NCBI RefSeq assembly: GCF_009184425.1
Contig: NZ_WELG01000001.1
Span: 1,921,870 to 1,985,869, forward strand
Direction of reading: 5' to 3'
From: Flagellimonas olearia
GTDB taxonomy: Bacteria > Bacteroidota > Bacteroidia > Flavobacteriales > Flavobacteriaceae
Length of the DNA stretch: 64,000 nt
A program made the position numbers and the translations under genes. Positions 1 to 9,683 of this stretch are shown here, piece after piece. Below the pieces are notes generated by a model. The model worked only from the letters and a program-made list of their open reading frames with translations. It was not told the origin of the DNA and searched no databases. The first letter of the stretch is position 1. Every line of letters starts with the position of its first letter.

Positions 1-1
1 A

Positions 2-196
2 AGAGTTTTTATTCTGAGTAAAAAAGAAGGACTCACCAATGTAGAAATAGCAGAGCATTTAAATATTTCCAAAAAAAGCGTAGAAGGACAGATCACGAAG
101 GCTTTTGTTATATTACGAAATAAATTGAAAGACAAGTTCAATGTAATCCTTGTGTTGCTGGCAGGGTTGGATTTTAAAAGAAAAGGACTAGCGTAG
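2..196 (+). CDS. RNA polymerase ECF sigma factor, C-terminal fragment (cut by window edge)
   Basis: This open frame enters from the left edge and ends at TAG. Its 64 residues match the sigma-70 region 4 helix-turn-helix: a stretch reading LTNVEIAEHLNISKKSVEGQ followed by ITKAFVILRNKLK, the part that contacts the -35 region of promoters. The start and region 2 lie outside the window. In Bacteroidota such sigma factors usually sit beside a FecR anti-sigma and a TonB receptor, but the gene on its right here is on the opposite strand, so any partners would be upstream of the window. The fold call is strong; the target genes are unknown. Confidence 0.82.
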   Translation, partial: RVFILSKKEGLTNVEIAEHLNISKKSVEGQITKAFVILRNKLKDKFNVILVLLAGLDFKRKGLA

Positions 197-360
197 TTGC
201 CATTGCAATCAATTTTCCTCACCCAGCATGGATTCATATGGTTAGGCAATAATCCTATTGAGATTAAACCCTAAACAGGTGAAAAACATCTTTTCCAAAA
301 AAAGATATTTCTACCGAAGAGCACAAAGAACCTACATGATCATTACACTTTAACATCCTA

Positions 361-3300
361 TCATTTCCTGGCCTTCTTCCCCACCGATCCATCTTTGGAA
401 TCAAGTTGAAAAGTGATCACCTCCCCGTTATTTCGTGCAATGATTATGGTCTCCGTTTTGTCATGCATAACCAATTTGACAATATCCCTTACCTCTCCTT
501 CAATTCCCAGGTTGTTATTCCCAAAATCCGTCAACCTGAAATTTCCATTACCATCCCCTGCAAAGAAACTTCCCTTACTTGCATCATATCTCCCATATTT
601 TACCCTGGTACCATAAAAATTCCCTGCGACCAGCAAATCAAGATTTCCGTCCTTGTCAAAATCATCAGCCAAAATCCCATAGATTGGTGAAAATTGGGCT
701 TCTACAGGCAGTTTAGATAGCTTGAATTGACCATCTCCCAGATTCTCCATATAGCTTGTGGCAAAAGTTTTGGCCTCAAACACTTCAGAACCTTTCAATT
801 GTTCCTCTGTGAAGATATTGTCGATTTTTTGATCAGCATAGTCAGAATAGCTTACGTATTTTGATTTGAGTGCACTAATTTGCCCAGTCATGTCATCCTT
901 TGAGAAGACAGGGTAACTTTCCCCCATGACATAAGAGCACAAAATTGGATCAAGAAATCCGTTATTATCAAAGTCATTGACATAAAGCTCAACAGGTTCA
1001 GAAGTCGAAGCCTTAAGTTGCGAATTCAAGCCAAAGTTTCCCAAAACATAATCCAAGTCTCCATCATTGTCAAAATCGCCACTTGCAATTTTATTCCACC
1101 ATCCCGAAGAGCCTTTAGTTCCGCAACTTTCAGAGACATTTACCAAGAGGCCTTTACGGTTTTCAAACACGCGGATTTCCATCCATTCACCAACAATGAG
1201 AAGATCGTTATCCCCATCTCCATCATAATCGGTCCAAAGGGCATCGGTAACCATGCCCAAAAATTCCAAATCAGTATTTACCAAAGTGGTGACATCCTCA
1301 AAATTACCTTTGCCGTTATTCTTAAGAACATAGCTCCTTGGTGTCGTTGGATACCTCCCTGGAACCAGCCTACCTCCCACAAAAAGATCCAAGTCCCCGT
1401 CGTTGTCAAAGTCGCTGGCAGTGACACAAGAACCACTTGTGTGCATCAATGGCAAAGATTCCATATTCTTACTGAAGTGTCCTTTGCCATTATTGAGGTA
1501 CAACCTGTCCTGTAATTCTGGAGAATCGGGGTCAAAATCATTGCCCCCGCTTACCACATATAGATCCATATCCCCATCACCGTCAACATCCAAGAACAAG
1601 GCTCCCAAATCTTCCGACATTTTATCCTCTACAAAATCATTGCCTCCGTAGGATACAAAATCACCCATTCCCGTTTGAACAAAAAGTTCTCCGGGACTGC
1701 CTTTAGCGCCTCCAATAAAAACATCTTCCAATCCATCGTTGTTCACATCCGCTTTGGCGATTTTTGGACCTTGGGTCGATAACTTATGGGGTAAAAGCTG
1801 TTCTCTGCTAAAATCGATGAAATTGTTTTCCTTGTGTCTATACGGAATCACCTTGCCCGTAGTGGCATCCTCAACGCGATCATCGATTCCATCACCTGTA
1901 TTTTGGATGGTCTTAGGGGCCTTGGCTTGATCTAATACCAAGGTCTGATTTGCCTTCACCCTTTCCATGATCTGAATCTTGGAATCTGGCCATATGATTT
2001 TGAGTCCATCAATGGTGTCGGAACTGCCCAGGCCAAATACCAAGGTGTAATCCACAGAAGATTGAAAACCCCGGGTGGGCATCATTTCCTGCATCAATTC
2101 TTTGTCTTTCAGAGTAATAACCACTTTGGCCCCAACTCCAAAGGTATTGCATCCGAGCCCCTTGAGACGAACCCTCAAGTAATTGTTATTGGTCAGGGTT
2201 TCACTATTGTTTTTTAAAACAAAGGCTTCCTGATCTATGTTATTGACCACCAAATCCAAATCTCCATCATTGTCCAAATCAGCGTAAGCCGCTCCATTGG
2301 ACAAGGACTCCACATCAACGCCCCATTCCTGGTTAACCTTGGAAAAGGTAAGGTCACCATTATTCCGAAAGGCATAGTTTTCCAGTATGGAGGAAGGCAT
2401 ATTATCCAAAAGTTCCGTTACCGCCGTTTGCTTGCCCGTCTTATTTTCAGTCATTTTCTGTTGCACGGCATAGTTGAGAAAATCCATATTGGTATAGTCC
2501 CTTTTATATCCATTGGTAATATAAATATCCTTATGGCCATCATTATCAAAATCCGAGAACAGGGCGGCCCAACTCCAATCAGTATTTGAAACCCCGGAGT
2601 ACTGGCCAATCTCCGAAAAGGAATTTCCACCATTGTTCAATTGTAACATATTCCTCATGGTCTGGTTATAAAACCCGGATTCTACCAACAAATTATACTT
2701 ATCGTAGTTGTCTGGACCTGATACAATCTTTTGTCGATAATTACTCTCAGGAAGCATATCCAAGGTCATTATATCACTATAACCGTCATTATTGAAATCC
2801 GCTATATCTGATCCCATTGAAAACAACGGCACATGACCAATATAATCTTCCAATTGCTCCGAAAATGTGCCATTCTTATTGTTGATGTAAAGGTAATCCT
2901 GTTCATTATAGTCATTGGAAATATAGATATCCAACCAGCCATCATTGTTCAAATCCGAAACAGCAACACCCAAACCAAAACCCAATACGTTCGATATGAG
3001 TCCGGCTTCATCACTGACATCCACATATTTCCCATTTTCGTTTTTATACAATTTATCTGAATATGACGTGTTCTTCCGCTTTTTCATCTTGGCGGTTATT
3101 TGCCCGAATCCGGCATAATCCTGTGTAGAGTGGTTAAGCACGTACAAATCTAAGTCTCCATCCTTGTCATAATCAAAAAAGACTCCTTGGGTGGAGTAGC
3201 CCGGGTCATCAATACCATATGCTGAAGCCATTTCCGTGAAGGTGAGGTCACCATTATTGATGAACAATAGATTCCTTCTTTTATTGGGATCGGATGCGGC

Positions 3301-3699
3301 AGACCTACAAACATAAATATCCAAAAACCCATCACAATTAACATCCGCCAAGGTAGTTCCAGTATTCCACACCCCCTCTGCAAACACTCCAGCTTTCTCT
3401 GCAATTTCCTCAAACTCCAAATTTCCTTTGTTGATATATAAACGGCTTCCCACCATATTTCCAGTGAAATAAATATCAGCAAAACCATCATTGTTAAAAT
3501 CACCTATGGATACCCCTCCCCCATTGTATAAATATCCATAACTCAACACATTGAAATCATCGGTCTCTTTTATGGTGTTCACAAATTCCACCCCTGTATC
3601 TCTTGGTGAAAGCATGGTGAACAGTTTACCAGTATCGTATCTTTTGCAAGAAAGAAACATGATAAAGCTTAGAATATAAATGCTATTATGCCTATTCAT
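361..3699 (-). CDS. VCBS/FG-GAP repeat lipoprotein with ASPIC/UnbV domain (CRTAC1-like)
   Basis: A 1112-residue surface protein. The N-terminus is a lipoprotein signal ending at Cys18 (FLSC). Many calcium-binding loops of the form D-x-[ND]-x-DG-x-x-D (for example DFNNDGFADIY near residue 68, DLDNDGDLDL near 475) mark beta-propeller VCBS/FG-GAP repeats from about residues 60-500 and again from about 640-1100. Between them, about residues 515-590, is an ASPIC/UnbV domain (GVGAKV, then RGFQSS, then GLG). In Bacteroidota such proteins are often found near SusC/SusD glycan uptake genes, which would have to lie outside the window. It is probably an outer-membrane-anchored binding or adhesion protein; the ligand is unknown. 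Confidence 0.9.
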   Translation of the reverse strand: MNRHNSIYILSFIMFLSCKRYDTGKLFTMLSPRDTGVEFVNTIKETDDFNVLSYGYLYNGGGVSIGDFNNDGFADIYFTGNMVGSRLYINKGNLEFEEIAEKAGVFAEGVWNTGTTLADVNCDGFLDIYVCRSAASDPNKRRNLLFINNGDLTFTEMASAYGIDDPGYSTQGVFFDYDKDGDLDLYVLNHSTQDYAGFGQITAKMKKRKNTSYSDKLYKNENGKYVDVSDEAGLISNVLGFGLGVAVSDLNNDGWLDIYISNDYNEQDYLYINNKNGTFSEQLEDYIGHVPLFSMGSDIADFNNDGYSDIMTLDMLPESNYRQKIVSGPDNYDKYNLLVESGFYNQTMRNMLQLNNGGNSFSEIGQYSGVSNTDWSWAALFSDFDNDGHKDIYITNGYKRDYTNMDFLNYAVQQKMTENKTGKQTAVTELLDNMPSSILENYAFRNNGDLTFSKVNQEWGVDVESLSNGAAYADLDNDGDLDLVVNNIDQEAFVLKNNSETLTNNNYLRVRLKGLGCNTFGVGAKVVITLKDKELMQEMMPTRGFQSSVDYTLVFGLGSSDTIDGLKIIWPDSKIQIMERVKANQTLVLDQAKAPKTIQNTGDGIDDRVEDATTGKVIPYRHKENNFIDFSREQLLPHKLSTQGPKIAKADVNNDGLEDVFIGGAKGSPGELFVQTGMGDFVSYGGNDFVEDKMSEDLGALFLDVDGDGDMDLYVVSGGNDFDPDSPELQDRLYLNNGKGHFSKNMESLPLMHTSGSCVTASDFDNDGDLDLFVGGRLVPGRYPTTPRSYVLKNNGKGNFEDVTTLVNTDLEFLGMVTDALWTDYDGDGDNDLLIVGEWMEIRVFENRKGLLVNVSESCGTKGSSGWWNKIASGDFDNDGDLDYVLGNFGLNSQLKASTSEPVELYVNDFDNNGFLDPILCSYVMGESYPVFSKDDMTGQISALKSKYVSYSDYADQKIDNIFTEEQLKGSEVFEAKTFATSYMENLGDGQFKLSKLPVEAQFSPIYGILADDFDKDGNLDLLVAGNFYGTRVKYGRYDASKGSFFAGDGNGNFRLTDFGNNNLGIEGEVRDIVKLVMHDKTETIIIARNNGEVITFQLDSKDGSVGKKARK

Positions 3700-4035
3700 T
3701 TTATCCAGATTTAAAAATCAACCGTCAGATAGGGAACAATCTTGGGACAGGTAAAAAACCCTTCCTAAAATCGCTTCTGAAAAGAAGCTTCAAAGTTTAT
3801 AGGGTTCAATCATTGGTCTTTGGGTTTACACCATATTTTTGAACGGTTTGTATTTAAAAGACGAAGCCGAACCGGAGTACCCTTAAAAACTTTATTATGT
3901 ATCCATTTTAAGGATTCCAACGACTGTATAAGGCCGCAAACGGAAAGATTATCCCAAAGGAAGATATGGAGGCCCATATTTAAACCTCATATGTGGTTGT
4001 TTTTGGTATGATGACCCCATAGACGGCTTTGGTAA
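3700..4035. other. 336-bp intergenic gap, no gene recognised
   Basis: This gap lies between the start of the VCBS lipoprotein and the end of the epimerase gene. A 63-codon plus-strand frame at 3820-4011 has no recognisable protein features. I see no tRNA-like fold, repeat or strong terminator. The part next to 3699 should hold the promoter of the VCBS gene. Confidence 0.5.
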
Positions 4036-5229
4036 CTAAACCACATGATTCTTTTCCAGCTTGTCCATCAATTCCCATAAATACAACACCCCTCTTGGCA
4101 CATGGAAACACCCTTTCCATTTCCCGCCCTTCAGGTGATGCGTCACCTTACCTTCCCGGGACAAATAGCCAAACCATTCCCCATGGTCTTCATCCACAAA
4201 ATGCGACCATGTATATTCATGTAGTGTCATCAACCATTTCCAACAGCGCACATCGCCGGTCAAATAAAACCCTTTTGCACAGGCTATCATGGCCTCGATA
4301 TGGGGCCACCAAAGTTTATGGTCCCATTCCAATTGTTCGGGAGGATGTCCCTTGAGATCCATAAAATAAAACAGCCCCCCATATTCTGAGTCCCAACCGT
4401 ACTCCAATGTGGATATCACGGCATCCGTGCACTTTTGGATAAGCCCCCTATCATTTTGTCGTTCAGCAATATCCATTAAAAACCATAGGGTTTCCAAACC
4501 ATGCCCCGGATTGACGAGTCTTCCTTGAAATGTATCACTGAAACTGCCGTCCATGCCCACATTCTCCATAATCAGGCCATGCTCGGGCTTATAAAAGTAG
4601 GATAGAATCTTCCTTTTGACACTGTTAAGCTGATCGTCCACCACCTTGGCATCCAGAATATGGCTGAGTTCCAATACTAAATTACTCAGGATCATGGGCA
4701 AGCTTAAACTTTGCAGCTCCCTGGTACCTGGATATGTCTTTTCGTATTTTCCTTTTGGATTATCCTGCGCATCAAGGATGGTATAAAAAGTTTGGGTTGC
4801 TATGGCAGTATGTTCGGTTTTTCCCGTGATTTTCCCCAGCTGGCCAAATGCCATGGATGCAAAACAATCTGAAAAGATATTATAGGGTTGTACCAAAGGA
4901 CTTCCTTTTTTATCCAAGGAAAAGTACCATCGCCCTGATTCGCTTCTACCGAATTTCTGTAAAAAATTGGCACCATGGACCGCTATATCAAGCCAATCTC
5001 CCTTTGGTTCGACTTCATTGTAAAGTTTGGCAAACATCCACACCTGCCTACATTGGAGCCATACAAACTTATCTGTATCATACACACTCCCATCCACACC
5101 CAAACAGGTGTAAAACCCTCCATCCTCTTTATCAATGGAATGTTTCTCCCAAAAAGGCAGGACATGCCCCAATAGATTTTCTTTGTAAATCTCCTTATAC
5201 TTTCCAAAATCCTCTTTCCCTACGACCAA
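4036..5229 (-). CDS. N-acylglucosamine 2-epimerase (AGE/RnBP family)
   Basis: A 397-residue cytosolic (alpha/alpha)6-barrel protein, about the usual length for the family. The C-terminal half has the signature GGLFYFMDLKG followed by EQLEWDHKLWWPHIEAMIA, closest to the renin-binding-protein class that interconverts N-acetylglucosamine and N-acetylmannosamine; the conserved VNPGHGLETLW segment is also present. The frame opens at a TTG (5229), with an in-frame TAG two codons upstream and no suitable ATG, so TTG is the probable start. It is divergent from a ROK repressor across a 290-bp gap with an AT-rich palindrome. A mannose or cellobiose epimerase is less likely given the LEW/WWPH motif set. 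The amino-sugar setting supports the call. Confidence 0.85.
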   Translation of the reverse strand: MVVGKEDFGKYKEIYKENLLGHVLPFWEKHSIDKEDGGFYTCLGVDGSVYDTDKFVWLQCRQVWMFAKLYNEVEPKGDWLDIAVHGANFLQKFGRSESGRWYFSLDKKGSPLVQPYNIFSDCFASMAFGQLGKITGKTEHTAIATQTFYTILDAQDNPKGKYEKTYPGTRELQSLSLPMILSNLVLELSHILDAKVVDDQLNSVKRKILSYFYKPEHGLIMENVGMDGSFSDTFQGRLVNPGHGLETLWFLMDIAERQNDRGLIQKCTDAVISTLEYGWDSEYGGLFYFMDLKGHPPEQLEWDHKLWWPHIEAMIACAKGFYLTGDVRCWKWLMTLHEYTWSHFVDEDHGEWFGYLSREGKVTHHLKGGKWKGCFHVPRGVLYLWELMDKLEKNHVV

Positions 5230-5315
5230 AATCTATAATTTTTTGTTTTCCTTCCTTTCTAAACTTGTGTGAAGGCATGAAACAATATTAATTTTTAATT
5301 ACTAATAATGCAATA

Positions 5316-5337
5316 ATTAATAAATTATTTTATTAAT
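5316..5337. promoter_or_regulatory. AT-rich palindrome, candidate ROK operator
   Basis: Nine-base arms ATTAATAAA and TTTATTAAT flank a 4-base spacer. The site lies in the divergent region between the epimerase (minus) and the ROK repressor (plus). ROK/NagC-type repressors typically bind AT-rich inverted repeats of similar size, so this is a plausible autoregulatory site. The assignment is inference. Confidence 0.4.
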
Positions 5338-5519
5338 ATAGTTATGCAGAATAAAAATCAAGTGCATTTGATAACCCTTTAAAACACTCCTTTCTAGTGA
5401 TTTAGCAACAATCCATAAAAACCCATCAACAAAACCGCATCGCTCGGATAATCTGTTTTTATTGCCATTATAGTTTTCTTATTATTTTTATCATCGCTCC
5501 TCGGTCTAAAAAAGAAAGA

Positions 5520-6761
5520 ATGAAACAAAACAAGCACAGTATTTTCAACGATATTCCGGACGAGCAGAAAAGCGGTGTCGTTTTCAAAAACCACCAACTC
5601 AAAAAGAAGATCATTAAGCTACTGGACAAAAAAGGAGCCACAACGATCAACGACATCTCAAAAAAATTCAATTCCAGCTCCCCCAAAGTAAACAAGCTCA
5701 TCCAAGAACTCATTGATGAAGGACTCATTGAAGATCTTGGCAAAGCAGAGACCGATGTCGGTAGACGCCCCCATCTTTATGGGCTCATTGGTGATTCCAT
5801 GTATTTTTTAGGGGTTGATTTGGGACGTAATTCCATAGAAATAGGGCTTATGGATTTCAATGAGAATCCCATCCATTTTTCGAGGGATATAGAATTCAAC
5901 TTGGAAAACTCGGAAAAATCCCTACTTCAATTGTGTGACATCATCAACCGTTTTATAGACCAAAATCCCGGTTGGAGAAACAAAATTGTACGCATCGGTG
6001 TTAACCTTTCTGGTCGCGTTAACCATTTAAGTGGATACAGCCATAATTTTTTCAACTTCACCAAAACCCCGTTAAGTAGCATACTTGAAGAAAAAACCGG
6101 AGTCCCCTGTTTTATTGAAAATGACACCCGGGCCAGGGCTTTTTATGAATTTTACAGCCATAAATCCAAGGACAGTGGAAACATCCTTTACATAAACGCA
6201 GATTACGGTCTGGGGCTGGGAGTTTTGGCCCAAGGAAGACTTTTGTATGGAAAATCAGGCTATGCAGGGGAGTTTGGGCATATTCCCTTTTTCGAAAATG
6301 AAATCATCTGCATATGCGGTAAAAAAGGCTGCTTGGAAACGGAAGTTTCAGGAAGGGCTCTTGAAAAACAGTTCAAGGACAAACTCAAGGAAGGACAATC
6401 TTCATCCCTACAGCATAGCTTTGCAAACCTTGAGAACATCAGAATGGACGACATCATCAAAGCGGCCAACAATGATGACACCCTATCCATTGAACTCATT
6501 GGGGTAATGGCCGAAAAGCTCGGAAAGGGAATCACTACTTTGATACATTTATACAATCCGGAACTGATTATTTTTGGAGGCGCCTTGGCAAAATCCAAAG
6601 ACCATTTTTTCCTTCCCCTTCAAATGACCGTCAACAAATACTCCCTAAGCATTGTTAGGGCCGACACGCAATTGGAACTATCAAAAGGCACCGAGGGAGC
6701 CGGGGTATTGGGCGCCTGCTATTTGGCAAAGCACAAGGTTTTAAATCCAAACCCCTCCTAA
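5520..6761 (+). CDS. ROK family transcriptional regulator (NagC/XylR type)
   Basis: A 413-residue protein. Residues about 30-80 form a winged helix-turn-helix (INDISKKFNSSSPKVNKLIQ, then the GRRPHLYGL wing), and the rest is a ROK sugar-binding domain with GVDLGRN, ENDTRA, GEFGHIPF and the zinc motif CICGKKGCLE. Such repressors release DNA on binding a free or phosphorylated sugar. It is divergent from the epimerase gene and convergent with the sugar-porter gene, whose end is 2 bp away, so both neighbours are likely targets. The effector may be GlcNAc, ManNAc or a phosphate of one of these, but the sequence does not decide this. Confidence 0.9.
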   Translation: MKQNKHSIFNDIPDEQKSGVVFKNHQLKKKIIKLLDKKGATTINDISKKFNSSSPKVNKLIQELIDEGLIEDLGKAETDVGRRPHLYGLIGDSMYFLGVDLGRNSIEIGLMDFNENPIHFSRDIEFNLENSEKSLLQLCDIINRFIDQNPGWRNKIVRIGVNLSGRVNHLSGYSHNFFNFTKTPLSSILEEKTGVPCFIENDTRARAFYEFYSHKSKDSGNILYINADYGLGLGVLAQGRLLYGKSGYAGEFGHIPFFENEIICICGKKGCLETEVSGRALEKQFKDKLKEGQSSSLQHSFANLENIRMDDIIKAANNDDTLSIELIGVMAEKLGKGITTLIHLYNPELIIFGGALAKSKDHFFLPLQMTVNKYSLSIVRADTQLELSKGTEGAGVLGACYLAKHKVLNPNPS

Positions 6762-6763
6762 CT

Positions 6764-8176
6764 TTATTGTTCCCAAAACCGCTCTATCTCCTCAAGGGTC
6801 TTGCCCGTTGTCTCCGGAACCAGTTTCCATATGATGTACATGTAGGGGAAACACATTACCGCAAACAACACAAAGGTTCCCTGAGGGCTCAACACCTCCA
6901 AAAGCCACGGTGTCAACTGCCCTACGATAAAGGTTCCCGTCCAAAGTGAAAATCCTGCAATGGACATGGCCATACCCCGTATTTTGGTCGGGTACATCTC
7001 AGAAAGTAGCACAAAAATCACAGCGGATATGGAGATGGCCGTAAAAAAAACATATGCCAGGAACAAGATCAACAACACATAGGATGGGATATTCCATTCA
7101 GAAGCTTTCACAAAGTAGCCCGAGATGAGCAGTAACGTAAGTATCATCCCGGTCACACCAAAATACACCAGTTTCTTTCTCCCCACCTTATCAATGATGT
7201 ATAGCGCAAGAATAGTGGTAAGTACATTGACCCCCCCTACAAATACCTGATAAAACAAGGCATCCCCACCAGACATCCCACTTTGTTCGAAAATGGTGGG
7301 ACCATAATAGAGCACGGCATTCACTCCCATGAACTGCCCCAATATGGCCACTGCGGCACCAATGAGTATCGCCTTCAAAAAATTGGGACGCAACAACAGC
7401 CTCCAATTTCCTTTATCCGCCTCACCCAACGAAAGCTTCATCTCATGTACTTCTTCCTGAATTTTTGCAGGAGAGCTGTAAATCTTACCCAGTACCATTG
7501 TCGATTTATTTTCATCACCCCTAAAGAACAACCATCTAGGACTTTCCGGTAAAAGGAATACCATCAACAAAAAGAGCAGCGCAGGAAACGCCTCCATGCC
7601 CAACATTCCCCTCCATACCTCCTCCACAAGCAGTTTATTCCATTGAGATCCTTCAAGTTGGCCAACGCTATCCGAAAAATCGAGCAACTCGAAATTCACA
7701 AGATAAGCCGCCAAAAAACCGACGGTAATCGCCAATTGATATAAGGTGACCATTGCCCCCCTGTATTTCGCAAAAGCTATCTCCGAGATATACATAGGGG
7801 AAATGATAGAGATCATCCCGATACCAATCCCGCCACATATCCGAAACAATACCAGCTGGAGCATATCCGTTGCCAACGCACAACCTACGGCCGATACGAA
7901 GAAAAAAACGGAGGAAATCAACATAGCCTTTTTTCTACCAATCAAATCACTGATGTAACCGGCGACCAACACGCCCCCAATAGAACCGATCAAAGCTGAA
8001 CTGACATACCACCCCTGTAAGACGGAATCCAACTCAAATTGTGAAGCCACCATGGTTATGGTTCCAGAAATCACTGCAGTGTCATAGCCAAAAAGGAAAC
8101 CCCCAAGGGCCGCCACAGCCGAAATAAAAACCACATACCCCAGATTGCCTTCTTTGCCGATTTGATCAAGATTCAT
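6764..8176 (-). CDS. MFS sugar porter family permease (XylE/GLUT type)
   Basis: A 470-residue inner-membrane protein with 12 predicted helices. Sugar-porter signatures are present: GGFLFGYDTAVISGT in helix 1, the loop 2-3 motif DLIGRKKAM, PESPRWLFF at the end of helix 6, DKVGRKKLV in loop 8-9, and PETTGKTLEEIE at the C-terminus. Members import monosaccharides by proton symport or facilitated diffusion. Its position next to the ROK repressor and the N-acylglucosamine epimerase suggests a hexose or amino-sugar substrate. The family call is secure; the substrate is inferred. Confidence 0.92.
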   Translation of the reverse strand: MNLDQIGKEGNLGYVVFISAVAALGGFLFGYDTAVISGTITMVASQFELDSVLQGWYVSSALIGSIGGVLVAGYISDLIGRKKAMLISSVFFFVSAVGCALATDMLQLVLFRICGGIGIGMISIISPMYISEIAFAKYRGAMVTLYQLAITVGFLAAYLVNFELLDFSDSVGQLEGSQWNKLLVEEVWRGMLGMEAFPALLFLLMVFLLPESPRWLFFRGDENKSTMVLGKIYSSPAKIQEEVHEMKLSLGEADKGNWRLLLRPNFLKAILIGAAVAILGQFMGVNAVLYYGPTIFEQSGMSGGDALFYQVFVGGVNVLTTILALYIIDKVGRKKLVYFGVTGMILTLLLISGYFVKASEWNIPSYVLLILFLAYVFFTAISISAVIFVLLSEMYPTKIRGMAMSIAGFSLWTGTFIVGQLTPWLLEVLSPQGTFVLFAVMCFPYMYIIWKLVPETTGKTLEEIERFWEQ

Positions 8177-8228
8177 AATACATGCTTAATGAGTCGCAAC
8201 TTAATGATATTTATTTTTATAATATATC

Positions 8229-8238
8229 TTATTAATAA
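8229..8238. promoter_or_regulatory. TTATTAATAA palindrome upstream of sugar porter
   Basis: A perfect 10-base palindrome lies about 55 bp upstream of the sugar-porter start. It resembles the arms of the palindrome at 5316-5337 and could be a second binding site for the same ROK repressor. AT-rich matches of this size can occur by chance, so confidence is low. Confidence 0.25.
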
Positions 8239-8291
8239 TTTTTTTTACAAATACAGGTACAAAAACCACCCCAAGACCCGTTTTTCAAAGT

Positions 8292-9368
8292 TTATATCCC
8301 GAAATACTCCCTATATCGGTTATATAGATGACCCGCTTGGAGATATGCCGATTGCGGGCTCATGAAATGTGAAAATTCAAAGGTAATGGCCTTATGATAA
8401 TTTGCCCGTTGCGCCGCTTCGAGCTTCATTCTCAGCTTATCAAATTTTATAGGAAAAAACTTTATGGGCATATCCCTACTGAAGGATTCAGCATTGGTCC
8501 AACACTCTATTCCATAGCGATCGGCCAATTTTTTGTTCACTCCAAAGAACGCATCCAATTCGTCATAATCAATATGCCCGTCTTGAAAGGCACAGGCATC
8601 CACGACTTCATGGATTCCGGAAAATATTTCGTCCCACTCTTTTTCATGCTCCACAACGGAAACCGCTTCGGATTTGGTCAACGTTCCCGAAGCCGCGGCC
8701 ACGGCCTTTTTTCCATCAATCCAAGGGGAAATCAATGTGGGCAATCCTCCCGAGACATCCTTGCAATGTTTGCCCAACTTGTGAAAAGATGTAATGGCTC
8801 CCTTGGTCCTTCTGCTGATCTCACCACTTAAGTACCAGCCTTGAAAACTTTTGTATCGACTACCGTAATTCTTCCAAACCTCATCGATTACATAGAGATT
8901 GGAATCTATTTCCTTGGTCAGATCCCCAGTATCCCAATATTCCCCTGAGTCGTATAGTCCAAAATAGAACTTCATTTTATACTTCTCAGCCAATCGGAGG
9001 AACAACTCCAACAAATCGACCGAAGGCCTATAACACCCTTTTGAAAGAAGGTATTCCGAGGGATAGGTGATAAATTTTCTATAACCGGACCTGATCATGA
9101 TCACCGTATCTATTCCAATTGCTTTCATATGCCGAAAATCCTGCTCCCATTCCTTTTCTCCCCAATTTTGATGGGGAATGTCATGGGATATCTCATCAAG
9201 AAAAGTACCTGTGATCTGCAGACCCTGCTGTTTTGGAACAATCAAATTTGATTCTTCCATGACAAACTCCGGCTCGGAGGCATTTAAATATGGTTCTGCA
9301 AATAAAGCCGTTCCACCGAGCACGGCATTTTTCATGAATTGTCTACGTTTTGAGTCTTGTTTTCCCAT
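8292..9368 (-). CDS. Tat-exported DUF4434 protein (glycosidase-like TIM barrel)
   Basis: A 358-residue protein with a twin-arginine leader (SKRRQFMKNAVLGGTALFA), so it is probably folded in the cytosol before export. From about residue 50 it matches DUF4434: GTFLDEI, WEQDFRHMKAIGIDTVIMIR, and then a (beta/alpha)8-like pattern with FYFGLYDSGEYW and GWYLSGEI. DUF4434 proteins occur in Bacteroidota glycan loci and are suspected glycosidases, but I know of no established reaction. Glu residues in GEYW and GEIS are possible catalytic acids, which is speculation. The gene sits between the sugar porter and a divergent DeoR regulator. Confidence 0.8.
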   Translation of the reverse strand: MGKQDSKRRQFMKNAVLGGTALFAEPYLNASEPEFVMEESNLIVPKQQGLQITGTFLDEISHDIPHQNWGEKEWEQDFRHMKAIGIDTVIMIRSGYRKFITYPSEYLLSKGCYRPSVDLLELFLRLAEKYKMKFYFGLYDSGEYWDTGDLTKEIDSNLYVIDEVWKNYGSRYKSFQGWYLSGEISRRTKGAITSFHKLGKHCKDVSGGLPTLISPWIDGKKAVAAASGTLTKSEAVSVVEHEKEWDEIFSGIHEVVDACAFQDGHIDYDELDAFFGVNKKLADRYGIECWTNAESFSRDMPIKFFPIKFDKLRMKLEAAQRANYHKAITFEFSHFMSPQSAYLQAGHLYNRYREYFGI

Positions 9369-9683
9369 AAAAAGTTCTTAGTATCCTGCAATTAAGTTTA
9401 AGTGAGTTATTTATAAGGTCAGGAAATATGAGGCATCAAAGTGATTCCAAATAATCCGGGTCACTAAAATATACAATTCACCCCACACATTGCCCACCCT
9501 AAAAGAATCCATTGAATACATCTATTTGAATTGTTGACCACACCCCATAAACCCGCATCATCTGCGCAATAATGATATGTTTTCCCTAAAATCATGTGCA
9601 ATGACCATCAAAATCGCATCAAAATGCACGTATTCCATGTAAATAGTCCTGCAAATCCTTAGTTTAGCATTTTATTCCACGTA
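9369..9683. promoter_or_regulatory. 315-bp divergent regulatory region with direct repeat CATCAAAAT
   Basis: No gene is visible here. The region must carry the promoters of the DUF4434 gene (minus) and the DeoR gene (plus). Two exact CATCAAAAT copies begin at 9606 and 9617, 11 bases apart (one helical turn), about 60-80 bp before the regulator start. This arrangement is typical of an operator for a dimeric repressor such as DeoR. Confidence 0.4.

Noticed and set aside
288-306. ATCTTTT/AAAAGAT stem-loop after the VCBS gene
   Set aside because: Only 7 AT-rich base pairs, too weak to call a terminator.
3820-4011. 63-codon plus-strand open frame in the gap before the epimerase gene
   Set aside because: No signal, domain or ribosome-binding site is visible, and the composition looks like random frame content.
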